This document shows, piece after piece, positions 24,990 to 33,565 of a stretch of DNA of 64,000 nt. Each line of letters starts with the position of its first letter. The first letter of the stretch is position 1. Location: NCBI RefSeq assembly GCF_026127265.1, contig NZ_WWFG01000001.1, positions 558,001-622,000 of the forward strand, written 5' to 3'. This DNA is from Nostoc sp. KVJ3. GTDB lineage: Bacteria > Cyanobacteriota > Cyanobacteriia > Cyanobacteriales > Nostocaceae. Both the position numbers and the translations under genes were made by a program. The notes under the pieces are model-generated. The model was not told where the DNA came from, searched no databases, and saw only the letters and a list, made by a program, of their open reading frames with translations.

Positions 24990-25176
24990 ACAGATGCACT
25001 ATGTTTTAAACATTGGAGTATCTACTCCTGATTTGTCCATGTTGCTAGGTAAATAGCTAATTACAACCCACAATTAATAGTAATTATTGAGCAAGGTAAA
25101 ATTCAATACCCCGTTCTGAATTCTTGGCAAATCCCACATTTTTTTACTATTATTCTGTTTAGGTTAGGTTCTAAGA

Positions 25177-25282
25177 TATAGCGGTTCTCATTTATGTGAG
25201 GTACACCCGTAGGGGCAATTCATGAATTGCCTCTACACCTTATGAGATGATGTTGTACCACGTTTGAATGGGAACCGCTATA
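25177..25282. repeat. MITE-like element, ends TATAGCGGTTCYCATT
   Basis: 106 bp. The left end (25177-25192) matches the reverse complement of 25267-25282 except one base. The centre is the palindrome GGGGCAATTCATGAATTGCC flanked by GTAG/CTAC. A lone copy of one end (GAGAACCGCTATA) is present near 60437. Confidence 0.8.
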
Positions 25283-25327
25283 CCATATTCTAGTTTACGT
25301 TTATTTTGGGTAATATTGCCCACAGAC

Positions 25328-25361
25328 AAATAAAATTCCCAACTTATAAGAAATTGGGAAT
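25328..25361 (-). terminator. Probable terminator of the PPC/RTX gene
   Basis: On the minus strand ATTCCCAA and TTGGGAAT (25335-25361) form an 8 bp stem, followed by TTTTATTTG. It lies about 100 bases after the stop codon. Confidence 0.5.
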
Positions 25362-25459
25362 CTAAGCCTTTCGATTTTCACAAATCAAATATTTTTTAGC
25401 TTGCCTATTTTGTATGCCAATTAGATAGCTATGGTTCTCTATCTAGAATCTCCATCAAT

Positions 25460-28279
25460 TTAGATAACCACAATATTGGTGTTACTCAGGACAGGATTGC
25501 CAGACAATCCAGCAATTTGCAATGGTGCAGATCCGCCTAAGCTGCCATCGGCATCGAAGAACAAAGCTCCATTTGTCGTATTGTAAATGAAGCGTTGAGT
25601 TGTGGTGTTTGCTGTCGTAATACCCGCACCGAAACGAAAACGGTCTGAGGTTAATGCACCTGCAACTAATCCCCCACCAAAGCCTGTGGCAGATATCTGA
25701 ATCTTATCGCCACCAGAGCCACTGAAGCCATTAATTGTATCTAAGCGATCGCTAGAAGTTGTAAACCGATAAGTATCTGCCCCATCACCTCCGGTTAGCA
25801 CATCATTTCCGGCACCACCAACCAGTAGGTCATTACCAGTACCACCGATCAGCGTGTCATTGCCACCACCACCAGTAAGCGTGTCATTGCCAGCACCTCC
25901 ATTCAGGCTATCATTAGCAGTACCGCCAGCGATCGCATTGTTTCCACTATCGCCAGTGAAGACTCGTCCCAGATCGTTGAGTGTCAAACGGTAATCTCCG
26001 GTAGCCCCTGAACCAGCGACATCGCCCAGACCAGTCAGAGGGCTATAATTAGAGTTCGGGTTGAGCGATACACCGACGTAGTATGTGCCCCCCTGAGCAA
26101 ATGTATAAGCCAAGTAGGAGAACTGACTAGCAGTTTCACCCGGCGCGGCTCCATCGTTGTTAGCCGCGAGTTGTGTGCCATTTGAGTTGAAGACTCTTAG
26201 GTAGCTATTGAGGTTTGATCCATTGCGAGAATCCACATCAAACCCGACTCGTTGCCCAGCAGAGATGATAAACTTAACCAAATCGGCATCAGTTTGGGGA
26301 TTCAAGGAAAAATCAACGAATTGACCTAGTGTCTTGGTACTACCTACATAATTACTAACTTCAGCGATCGTGTCATCAGGATCTTGACTCGGACTGACAA
26401 ATTTTGAAGTCAGCGTGTAGTTTGTGGAACCGTTAACCCCCTGAACCCGCGCAAAATACCGCCCGGTTCCAAGTACCCGTGAGATAGTTTCTGTAGGCGA
26501 GTTCAAAGCGTTGGATGTTACCAAGATATCACCTGCATCGATCGCATTGTTGTTGTTGGCATCTTTGATCAATGAAAGTGATAAGTCTTCACCGCCAACG
26601 CCCGTTGTGTTCAGCGTCACTTCGTAGGTATTTGGTAAATCAAAGCGATAGAAGTCATTGACATCGCTGGAAGCATCAAAGAATTGTTCTATGTAGTCTT
26701 GGAAAGTTTGATTGGGCGGCGTTGTCCCAGCGATCGCTGCTAGTGGGCGGGCTGTGCTTAAGGTATTGCCGGCGTAGTCTGCCACCAATCGGATGTAGTA
26801 GGCGGCTTGTTCACCTGTACCACTCGTATGCAGAAAGTAGGTTCCGGCTGCCAAATTGGTAGTCAGTGAGTTACCACTAAAGGGCGTAATGGTTTCACCA
26901 GCATCGAGCCGTTGGTTATTGTTCAAGTCTCGGACAATTGACACAGAGGGATTCTGCGTACCTCTAGAGTAATAGGGGTTGTTAGATGCTGAAGCCGAAA
27001 GTTGGCCAGCATTGGTCATCGTAAACTTGAAGTAATCAGCGAAATCACCCGCACTGATGCCAAACCCATCATCTATAAAGGGTGTCTCCCCAATTAAAGC
27101 ACCAAGCGATCGCGCCTTTGACATATTGTTATACGCCTGTGGATCGCTCTTAACAGCATCGAAGTCGGAATCGAGATCGAGTTGATAGGTGGTATAAGCC
27201 CCATTTGGCACTACTTGAACGTAATAAGTACCTGCATCTAAGGTGGTTGATAGCTGATCGTCTCCTGGGTTCGACGATGAGAGGAAAACTTCTCCTGCGG
27301 AAATAAACCCGTCGTTGTTTGTGTCACGCGCGAGGCGTAAATTGGCATCGAAGGTTGGAGGCGCAAAGTTATCAGTATCGATGTCCAACCGTAAATCTAC
27401 AGGTGAAGTCTTATCCAAGGTGAATTTGTAGAGGTCGTTAGCATCTTCATAGGTTGGCAAAGATGGATTTCCTACCATGTCATACAAGCGACGACTACTA
27501 CCGCTGACGTTCCCTAGGTTTCGTGCTGTGCCAGTAACATCACCCGCGTAATCAGTGACAATGCGGACGGTGTAAGGGTCAGCGCCGGAAATCTGGGTGT
27601 ACTTGACATAGTAAGTGCCAGCAGGGGCAGAATAGCGATCGACATTGAGACCGTTGCCAAAAACCGCACCAGAGACCGTTTGTAGTACATTACCGTTGGA
27701 ATCTAGCAGTTGCATGGTGGCTTGCAACCCACCACTAGAGGTGTCTCTCATCCGCAGACTTATGGTGCCAGGCGCTTCCATAGTGAACTTCATGATATCG
27801 ACGTTATCACGATAGTCCAGATAGTCTTGCCAGTTAATCTTGCTATAATAATTCGGCTTACTACTGGTTTGACCCCAACTGATGCCGAGATCCCTGGCTG
27901 TTCCTAAAGTTGAACCAGAATAGTCATTATATAAATACAGTGAATAGTTTGTCGGGTTTCCCGAATAGGAGTGTACCTTCACGTAGTAGTACTGATTACC
28001 CTGTAGCGAAGCGTTGATTGTCTCGCTCAGGTTGCTACCCTGGGTACTACTGGCAACTAGGTTTTGGTTTTGGTCGTAGAGGTAGAGATCCGCGTCGGCT
28101 GACAAGCCGTTGAGAGGGGCGTAGAGGGTCGATGGCCCATACCCGGTATAAAACTCGTAGTAATCGTCAGTGTCAGTTGAACTAACTGAATCGTTGAGGA
28201 TTACATTCTGCTCAAGGAAAAGGTTTGAGTCTGGAGCAATAGCTGTGGCGGTGGAAAAAGTATTGTTAGGTTCTGTCAT
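25460..28279 (-). CDS. Large secreted PPC-domain / RTX calcium-binding protein
   Basis: 939 residues. At least five repeats of a pre-peptidase C-terminal (PPC-like) beta-sandwich are seen, each with a GTARDLG or TARPLA-type start and a DYYEF, DFYRF or DLVKF strand, plus EF-hand-like DTNNDGFISAGE loops. Residues about 780-850 carry RTX nonapeptides (GGAGNDTLTGGGGNDTLIGG), which bind calcium outside the cell and mark type I secretion substrates. The last 90 residues resemble the usual cyanobacterial C-terminal RTX cap. No protease domain is present, so it is probably structural or adhesive. It starts at ATG 28279 with MTEPNNTF, without a signal peptide, which fits type I export. Confidence 0.9.
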   Translation of the reverse strand: MTEPNNTFSTATAIAPDSNLFLEQNVILNDSVSSTDTDDYYEFYTGYGPSTLYAPLNGLSADADLYLYDQNQNLVASSTQGSNLSETINASLQGNQYYYVKVHSYSGNPTNYSLYLYNDYSGSTLGTARDLGISWGQTSSKPNYYSKINWQDYLDYRDNVDIMKFTMEAPGTISLRMRDTSSGGLQATMQLLDSNGNVLQTVSGAVFGNGLNVDRYSAPAGTYYVKYTQISGADPYTVRIVTDYAGDVTGTARNLGNVSGSSRRLYDMVGNPSLPTYEDANDLYKFTLDKTSPVDLRLDIDTDNFAPPTFDANLRLARDTNNDGFISAGEVFLSSSNPGDDQLSTTLDAGTYYVQVVPNGAYTTYQLDLDSDFDAVKSDPQAYNNMSKARSLGALIGETPFIDDGFGISAGDFADYFKFTMTNAGQLSASASNNPYYSRGTQNPSVSIVRDLNNNQRLDAGETITPFSGNSLTTNLAAGTYFLHTSGTGEQAAYYIRLVADYAGNTLSTARPLAAIAGTTPPNQTFQDYIEQFFDASSDVNDFYRFDLPNTYEVTLNTTGVGGEDLSLSLIKDANNNNAIDAGDILVTSNALNSPTETISRVLGTGRYFARVQGVNGSTNYTLTSKFVSPSQDPDDTIAEVSNYVGSTKTLGQFVDFSLNPQTDADLVKFIISAGQRVGFDVDSRNGSNLNSYLRVFNSNGTQLAANNDGAAPGETASQFSYLAYTFAQGGTYYVGVSLNPNSNYSPLTGLGDVAGSGATGDYRLTLNDLGRVFTGDSGNNAIAGGTANDSLNGGAGNDTLTGGGGNDTLIGGTGNDLLVGGAGNDVLTGGDGADTYRFTTSSDRLDTINGFSGSGGDKIQISATGFGGGLVAGALTSDRFRFGAGITTANTTTQRFIYNTTNGALFFDADGSLGGSAPLQIAGLSGNPVLSNTNIVVI

Positions 28280-28474
28280 AGAAAAATTCTTAACTAAAGC
28301 ATAGAGATAAAAAACAAGGAAATATGCACAGATAAATTCTGAAAGCCTTTCAAGCTTCTTGAGCAGCCTTAAGGTAATGCAATTCTCAGACTTTTTTGAT
28401 GTAGCAAAGATTAAGTTTTAATAATCTTTACAAATATGGCAAAACGTCAACTAAATTAATGTGAGTTCGACGAA

Positions 28475-28559
28475 CCTCTCCCTGGCTTAAACTAAAGTTA
28501 AAGTTTATCCCTCTCCGAGTCGGAGAGGGACGATTTTGCGTAGTAAAACCAGGGAGAGG
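28475..28559. repeat. Nested cruciform element
   Basis: CCTCTCCCTGG (28475-28485) pairs with CCAGGGAGAGG (28549-28559). Inside, TCCCTCTCCG pairs with CGGAGAGGGA (28508-28530). Non-coding palindromic repeat in a 560 bp spacer that is otherwise without features. Confidence 0.75.
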
Positions 28560-28843
28560 TCTTTTTAATTAGAGCAAGCCTTAAAAATGGGTGATATTCA
28601 AAAGACTAAAACGTTAAGTGAAACGTATTAGATCGTCTCCAGAAAAATTTTTATCAGCATGAACTAGAGTTTTTATTACTTTAGTTATACTCCTATTGAT
28701 TACTCAGAGTGTTCAACTTGAGTATTTCCCTTATTAAGTATGAATTATCAACTAGAAAATACTCAACTGAATTCAGTCGCTAGCAGGATGAGACTCAGCC
28801 CAATATTTTTTACAATAGATTATAAATCTTTTGGAAACAGAAT

Positions 28844-29686
28844 ATGCCTCTTCATAAACTTGAACATTTTGACCCCAACTATCGAGAAACTTTTGGCGGA
28901 GACGATGTTAAAGTACTGGATCTTTATACTGAAGGAGGAGATAGAGTTGGCTCAGTCGCGGATGTTTTAGTTGATGATGATGGTCGCTTCCGGTATTTAG
29001 TTATTGATACAAGCGTAGATTTATTTGGTAAAAAAATATTATTACCAGTTGGTCTTTCTCGGATCGATTATCCCGCAAGACGAGTCTATGTGGATGGCTT
29101 AAGTAAACACCAAGTAGAAAGTTTGGTTGAATATAATGAAGATACTATCTTTAATCGCGATTATGAAGAAAAGGTACGCAGTGTATTTCGTTCTCCAACC
29201 AGCGATGTGAATTATGATCGTGATACATACAATTACCAAACCGAACCAGCTTTATACGGTTTAAATGAGCAATCTCATCAAACTTTTAGACTTTATGAAG
29301 AACGATTAATTGCCAATAAACAACGCATCAAAACTGGAGAAGTAACCATTGGTAAGCACATTGAAACAGAAATTGCACACATTACAGTACCTATTTAAAA
29401 AGAACGAGTTTTAATTGAGCGAGTTGTGCCAACAGAAGTCGGAAAGGTTGTAGCTTCTAATGAAGCTAAGTTCCAACAAGGGGAAGTAGCACGCATAGAA
29501 GTCTATGAAGAAACGCCTGAGATACATAAAGAAGCCTTTGTGCGTGAAGAAGTCAGAATTAAGAAAGTAGTAGAACGGGATACCGTGGAAACAGAAGATA
29601 CCATTCGTCGAGAAGAATTGGATGTTGATACTGCTGGTAATTTACACGTGCATGAAAATGGCATTACTACACATGAAGCCATTTAA
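28844..29686 (+). pseudogene. PRC-barrel / YsnF (AvaK-like) protein split by a nonsense codon
   Basis: Two open frames in the same phase (28844-29398 and 29426-29686) together form one 280-residue protein with a TAA at 29396-29398. The N-terminal PRC-barrel (VGSVADVLVDDDGRFRYLVID) is followed by a YsnF/DUF2382 region (LYEERLIANKQRIKTGEV) that runs through the stop: ITVPI-stop-KERVLIERV. The intact neighbour at 30020 reads VAVPVERERVVIERV, so the stop replaces a Glu codon (GAA to TAA). The truncated product would keep the PRC barrel but only half of the YsnF region. Such proteins are stress-linked; AvaK was found with akinetes in Anabaena. Confidence 0.88.
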
Positions 29687-30019
29687 AAATATTTTTTAAA
29701 AGTTGTGGAGACGTGAAATTGGACTTCGTTCCGCTACGCTAACACGTCTCTAGAGGCTTTGAAAAAAATCAAATTCACGACTTATTCGATTTGTGAAAAC
29801 CCACTGTGTCCAGATCTCTGACTTCTTTAAAAAGTCGGGGATCTAACTTTTTAAAACAATTTTTGATTAATTGCTGTACATACCGCAAATAAAATATCTA
29901 TAACTTTTGATTATTTAACTACAGAAATAATTCATTCGGCGGAAGGAGGTAGAGAAGTAAATGAGTATCATACTTTAGTTATTAGGAAATGAAAAGAAAT
30001 TTTTGAGGTTTAAATATAT
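29687..30019. other. Spacer with two palindromic repeats
   Basis: GGAGACGT...ACGTCTCT near 29706-29752 and a hairpin at 29812-29844 (AGATCTCTGACTT...AAGTCGGGGATCT). GGAAGGAGGTAG near 29940 looks like a ribosome binding site, but no gene follows it at the right distance. Confidence 0.5.
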
Positions 30020-30907
30020 ATGGTTCTCCACAAACTAGAAGATTTTGAGCCTAACTATCGGGATGCCTTTGAAGGTCATGATATTAATGGGCTTGGAGTT
30101 TATACACAAGGAACTGATGAAAAAGTTGGTACTGTCAGCGATGTTTTAGTTGATGAAGAAGGTCATTTTCGCTATCTAGTCGTTGACTTAGGCTTCTGGA
30201 TTTTTGGGAAAAAAGTATTGTTACCAATTGGTCGTGCCCGGATCGACTACAATGTTGATCGCGTCTACACAATTGGCTTGACTAGAGAGCAAGCAGAAGA
30301 TTTGCCTGAGTTCAATGAACGCCAAACCCTTGATTACGACTATGAAGAACGGGTGCGTGGTGTATATCGCCAACCTACAGACTACAACCTTCCTATAGAT
30401 GCTTCAGGGCCATTAGACCCTTTAACACCACCTTTAGTACCACCTGTAGCCCCATTGGATACAACTCCCGCTCGCTACACATACGAAAATGAGCCTTCTT
30501 TATACGGTTTAAATGAGCAAGATCATCAAACTCTGAGATTGTATGAAGAACGGCTCATTGCTAGTAAACGCCGCCAAAAAACTGGAGAAGTATCAATTGG
30601 CAAGCGCGTCGAGACTGATACTGCACGGGTTGCAGTGCCAGTAGAAAGAGAGCGGGTTGTGATTGAGCGTGTCACTCCAGCAGATGCAGGTACTGCCGCT
30701 TCTGGGCGCGAAGCAGACTTCCATGAAGGTGAAGTTGCTCGCATAGAAATCCACGAAGAAACTGCTGATGTTCGTAAAGAAGCATTTTTGCGTGAAGAAG
30801 TCAGAGTTAGAAAAGTGGTGGATCAAGACACAGTTGAAACCCAAGAAACCGTACGTCGTGAAGAGTTAGATGTGAATTCTACTAATCTTCCAGTTGAAGA
30901 ACGCTAA
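30020..30907 (+). CDS. PRC-barrel and YsnF/AvaK-domain protein
   Basis: 295 residues, the intact paralogue of the broken gene just upstream. PRC-barrel at about 5-100 (VGTVSDVLVDEEGHFRYLVVDLG, KKVLLPIGRARIDY). A Pro-rich linker follows (PLDPLTPPLVPPVAPLD), then a YsnF domain from about 170 (YGLNEQDHQTLRLYEERL, VSIGKRVETDTARVAVPVER, EVARIEIHEE, RREELDV). Members of the DUF2382 family are linked to stress and to akinetes in cyanobacteria; the biochemical role is unknown. The ATG at 30020 has GAGG 13 bases upstream. Confidence 0.88.
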   Translation: MVLHKLEDFEPNYRDAFEGHDINGLGVYTQGTDEKVGTVSDVLVDEEGHFRYLVVDLGFWIFGKKVLLPIGRARIDYNVDRVYTIGLTREQAEDLPEFNERQTLDYDYEERVRGVYRQPTDYNLPIDASGPLDPLTPPLVPPVAPLDTTPARYTYENEPSLYGLNEQDHQTLRLYEERLIASKRRQKTGEVSIGKRVETDTARVAVPVERERVVIERVTPADAGTAASGREADFHEGEVARIEIHEETADVRKEAFLREEVRVRKVVDQDTVETQETVRREELDVNSTNLPVEER

Positions 30908-30912
30908 CTAAA

Positions 30913-31005
30913 AGATATCTCCGAAAAATAATGTAGAGACGCAAAATTTTGCATCTCTACATTCAAGGGTTATGGATAACGTATATTTAATTTGCGGAGA
31001 TGTCT
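30913..31005. repeat. MITE-like element, ends AGAYATCTCC, core GTAGAGACG
   Basis: AGATATCTCC (30913-30922) and GGAGATGTCT (30996-31005) enclose the hairpin TGTAGAGACGCAAAATTTTGCATCTCTACA and the sequence AACGTATATTTAATTT. A sister copy lies at 38626-38717. Confidence 0.75.
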
Positions 31006-31069
31006 ATTTGATTAATTTAGCTCAGTAGAAATCAGTTCATAAACTTTGCATATTATGAATAGCTAACCG

Positions 31070-31954
31070 ATGGCAACAAACATTGGACAGGCAAACTGGA
31101 ATTCTGGCACTAACACCTCATTAGCAGATTTAAGAAAGAAGGTAAATAATTTTGCTGTATTCGATCGGCAAGGTCAGCTAGTAGGAGTAGTTCATGATTT
31201 AATTGTGGATGCTAATCGGCGGTTAAACCTAGTTATATCGAACCAAGTGAATCAACAGCAGTTAGCTGATAAACATCCTTCTCTATTTCGATTGCAGAGC
31301 CAGAGAATAAAAAAAATCGACAAGCCGACTAAATCTGTTTTCATCGACTTAAACAAATCAGAAATCGAGTATATGCCTGAATATTTAGAAACAGAAACAC
31401 CAGGCGATGACTACGACGGGCTACGCCTAAGCAACTCAACTGAGCAATTAACCAATAATCAAACTACAAATGGTGCAGTTGATCCAGTAGATTCGGAAAA
31501 GGTTAGTGAAGAACAGATTATTCGTCTCCTAGAAGAACGACTAGTTGTCGAAAGCAGTAGACGAAAAGTTGGTGAGGTGATTGTTCGCAAAGTAATCGAA
31601 ACCCGAATGGTACAAGTTCCTGTCCGGCGAGAAAGGCTGATTGTGGAGCAAATTAGCCCAGAACACAAACAACTTGCAGAAATTGATTTAGGACAAGGGG
31701 AAATTACTGGCGTTGACTTGACTGAAGTAGAAAGACTTGAAATTACGCATTTTGACAGGGGTTTAATGGTAAGTGGTGAATTTAGCTCGCCTAAAACTGC
31801 TAGTTTATTGTTGAATGCGATCGCACTAGAACGAAATCATGGCTGCAACCAGGTGCGTGTTACCATTGCCGTTGAAGATGAATCACATCAAAAAAAATAC
31901 CAAGAGTGGTTTGACCGGTGTTCTCAAGGTCAATCACCAAAGCCTGAAAAATAA
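31070..31954 (+). CDS. Third PRC-barrel/YsnF-type protein, divergent
   Basis: 294 residues. The N-terminal PRC-like barrel is at about 22-105 (VFDRQGQLVGVVHDLIVDANRRLNLVIS, SVFIDLNKSEIEYMPEYL). A DUF2382-like stretch follows (IRLLEERLVVESSRRKVGEVIVRKVIETRMVQVPVRRERLIVEQ). It also has an extra C-terminal domain (DRGLMVSGEFSSPKTASLLLNAIALERNHGCNQVRVTIAVED) not seen in the two preceding genes. It is the third member of the family in a row, and an intrinsic terminator follows the stop. Confidence 0.85.
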   Translation: MATNIGQANWNSGTNTSLADLRKKVNNFAVFDRQGQLVGVVHDLIVDANRRLNLVISNQVNQQQLADKHPSLFRLQSQRIKKIDKPTKSVFIDLNKSEIEYMPEYLETETPGDDYDGLRLSNSTEQLTNNQTTNGAVDPVDSEKVSEEQIIRLLEERLVVESSRRKVGEVIVRKVIETRMVQVPVRRERLIVEQISPEHKQLAEIDLGQGEITGVDLTEVERLEITHFDRGLMVSGEFSSPKTASLLLNAIALERNHGCNQVRVTIAVEDESHQKKYQEWFDRCSQGQSPKPEK

Positions 31955-31974
31955 GTTTCTAGCAGATAAATTAG

Positions 31975-32004
31975 TAGGGTGGGCATTGCTCACCCTATTT
32001 TTTT
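31975..32004 (+). terminator. Intrinsic terminator after the YsnF gene cluster
   Basis: TAGGGTG (31975-31981) pairs with CACCCTA (31991-31997), followed by seven T residues (31998-32004). Confidence 0.85.
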
Positions 32005-32117
32005 GCTGATTTTTGAAAAGAAAGTTGAAGTTTCCCTTGCCTTGTGGATAAGTTGAATGTCTCGAAAGCAACTTAATTTACAATACTAAGCAGTTGCCGT
32101 TCTTTTGGCTACTTGCA

Positions 32118-33041
32118 ATGAAATTTCGACTAAAGAGACTTTCACACAAGAAACGACAGCGTCTGATCCCACCTATTCAAATTCAAGTTCAAGATGGAAA
32201 ATTTGAGATTATAGGTATGGGTGCATGGCATTCCTATTGGCGCGATCCCTACCATTTGCTGCTAACAATTCCCTGGACTGGCTTTCTGTTCCTGATTTGT
32301 ACTTTCTATATAAGTATTAATGCTCTATTTGCCCTAGCTTACTTGATGGGAGGAGATTGTATTGCCAACGCCCGACCCGGCTCTTTTTTAGATGTCTTTT
32401 TCTTTAGCGTGCAAACCCTAGCATCCATCGGCTATGGGGCAATGTATCCTAAAACAACTTACGCCAACATTATTGTCACCATTGAAGCAATGATCGGTTT
32501 AGTGGGAATTGCTGTGATGACAGGACTAGCATTTGCTCGATTTTCCCGGCCCACAGCCAGGGTACTTTTTAGCCGTGTTGCTGTAATTACACCTCATGAT
32601 GCAATTCCAACTCTTATATTTCGCACCGCTAATCAGCGTCGCAATATGATTCTAGAGGCGCAAATGCGAGTCTACTTAATGCGCGACGAAATTACCCTAG
32701 AAGGGCAGTTCATGCGTCGGTTCTACGATCTCAAACTGCTGAGGAATCAAACACCTAGCTTTACCTTAAGCTGGTCAGTGATGCATGTCATTGATGAGTT
32801 TAGTCCTCTATATGGGATGACACCAGAATCGTTAGTCCAGACAAATACTATGCTAATTGTCTCTTTGAGTGGCATTGATGAAACGGTTACACAGGTCGTC
32901 CATGCCCGTCATAGTTATGCTGCTAATGAAATTTTGTGGAACAATCAATTTGTCGATATCTTTTATCACACACCTGATGGACATCGCTACATTGATTACA
33001 ACCGCTTCCACGATGTTTTACCTTTAGATGAAATACTTTGA
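32118..33041 (+). CDS. Inward-rectifier (Kir-type) potassium channel
   Basis: 307 residues, KirBac-like. The N-terminal slide helix (YWRDPYHLLLTIPW) is followed by TM1 at about 50-80, a pore helix, and the selectivity filter TLASIGYGAMYP near 101-112. TM2 (IVTIEAMIGLVGIAVMTGLAFARFSRP) follows, and the cytoplasmic immunoglobulin-like gating domain makes up the C-terminal half (RVYLMRDEITLEG, SWSVMHVIDEFSPLYG). A TTG eight codons upstream is possible, but the ATG at 32118 (MKFRLKRLS) is preferred. It passes K+ across the plasma or thylakoid membrane; regulation by lipids is known for KirBac. Confidence 0.92.
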   Translation: MKFRLKRLSHKKRQRLIPPIQIQVQDGKFEIIGMGAWHSYWRDPYHLLLTIPWTGFLFLICTFYISINALFALAYLMGGDCIANARPGSFLDVFFFSVQTLASIGYGAMYPKTTYANIIVTIEAMIGLVGIAVMTGLAFARFSRPTARVLFSRVAVITPHDAIPTLIFRTANQRRNMILEAQMRVYLMRDEITLEGQFMRRFYDLKLLRNQTPSFTLSWSVMHVIDEFSPLYGMTPESLVQTNTMLIVSLSGIDETVTQVVHARHSYAANEILWNNQFVDIFYHTPDGHRYIDYNRFHDVLPLDEIL

Positions 33042-33052
33042 ATGTCTGAAAG

Positions 33053-33244
33053 TTACTCAGAAGCCTCATTGAGTTGTGGTTGTGCTTTAACGACAACTCG
33101 ACCATTTTCAACTACAGTGCAACTTTTAACCATGCTTTTGCTGCGGTTAACTGGCATATCCTGACACTGGTTTTGGTGGGAGATATTTTGCTCCTGTTGT
33201 TGGTTGAGGACTACAACACAACAGGCGCAGGAGGGTAAGGACAT
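33053..33244 (-). CDS. Small Cys-containing hypothetical protein
   Basis: 63 residues starting MSLPSCACCVVVLNQQQ, with a CxCC motif and a C-terminal VENGRVVVKAQPQ. It is convergent with the potassium channel gene with only 11 bases between them. The frame extends upstream to an ATG at 33262. The CxCC could bind a metal, but no family is recognised. Moderate support only. Confidence 0.4.
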   Translation of the reverse strand: MSLPSCACCVVVLNQQQEQNISHQNQCQDMPVNRSKSMVKSCTVVENGRVVVKAQPQLNEASE

Positions 33245-33262
33245 ATAACGTATTTTGATCAC

Positions 33263-33565
33263 TATATTAATAATTATCGCTCTACTGTTGCTGTTTGGAT
33301 GAAAAATTTGCTAGTGAGAATATTTAAAAGCCCTCTTTTTATTAAAGGGGTTGAGGATCTCTTCTGCCTAAGTCCTAAAAATAAATCCGTAAAGACGCAA
33401 AATTTCTGAACCGGATTGGAGTCATCCTGATTGTTTAAGTATAATTACAGATGATTGTCAAGTATCTAAGGTATAAATTTTATTATCCTATAAAAATATA
33501 GCCATAAAATAACTTAGTAGGCAAGTGTTTTAAATATTTTACGCTTGGGGATTTTTTAGCGCAAT
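33263..33565. other. Spacer upstream of the small Cys protein / downstream of priA
   Basis: 300 bases, AT-rich, no gene or clear element seen. Confidence 0.4.
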
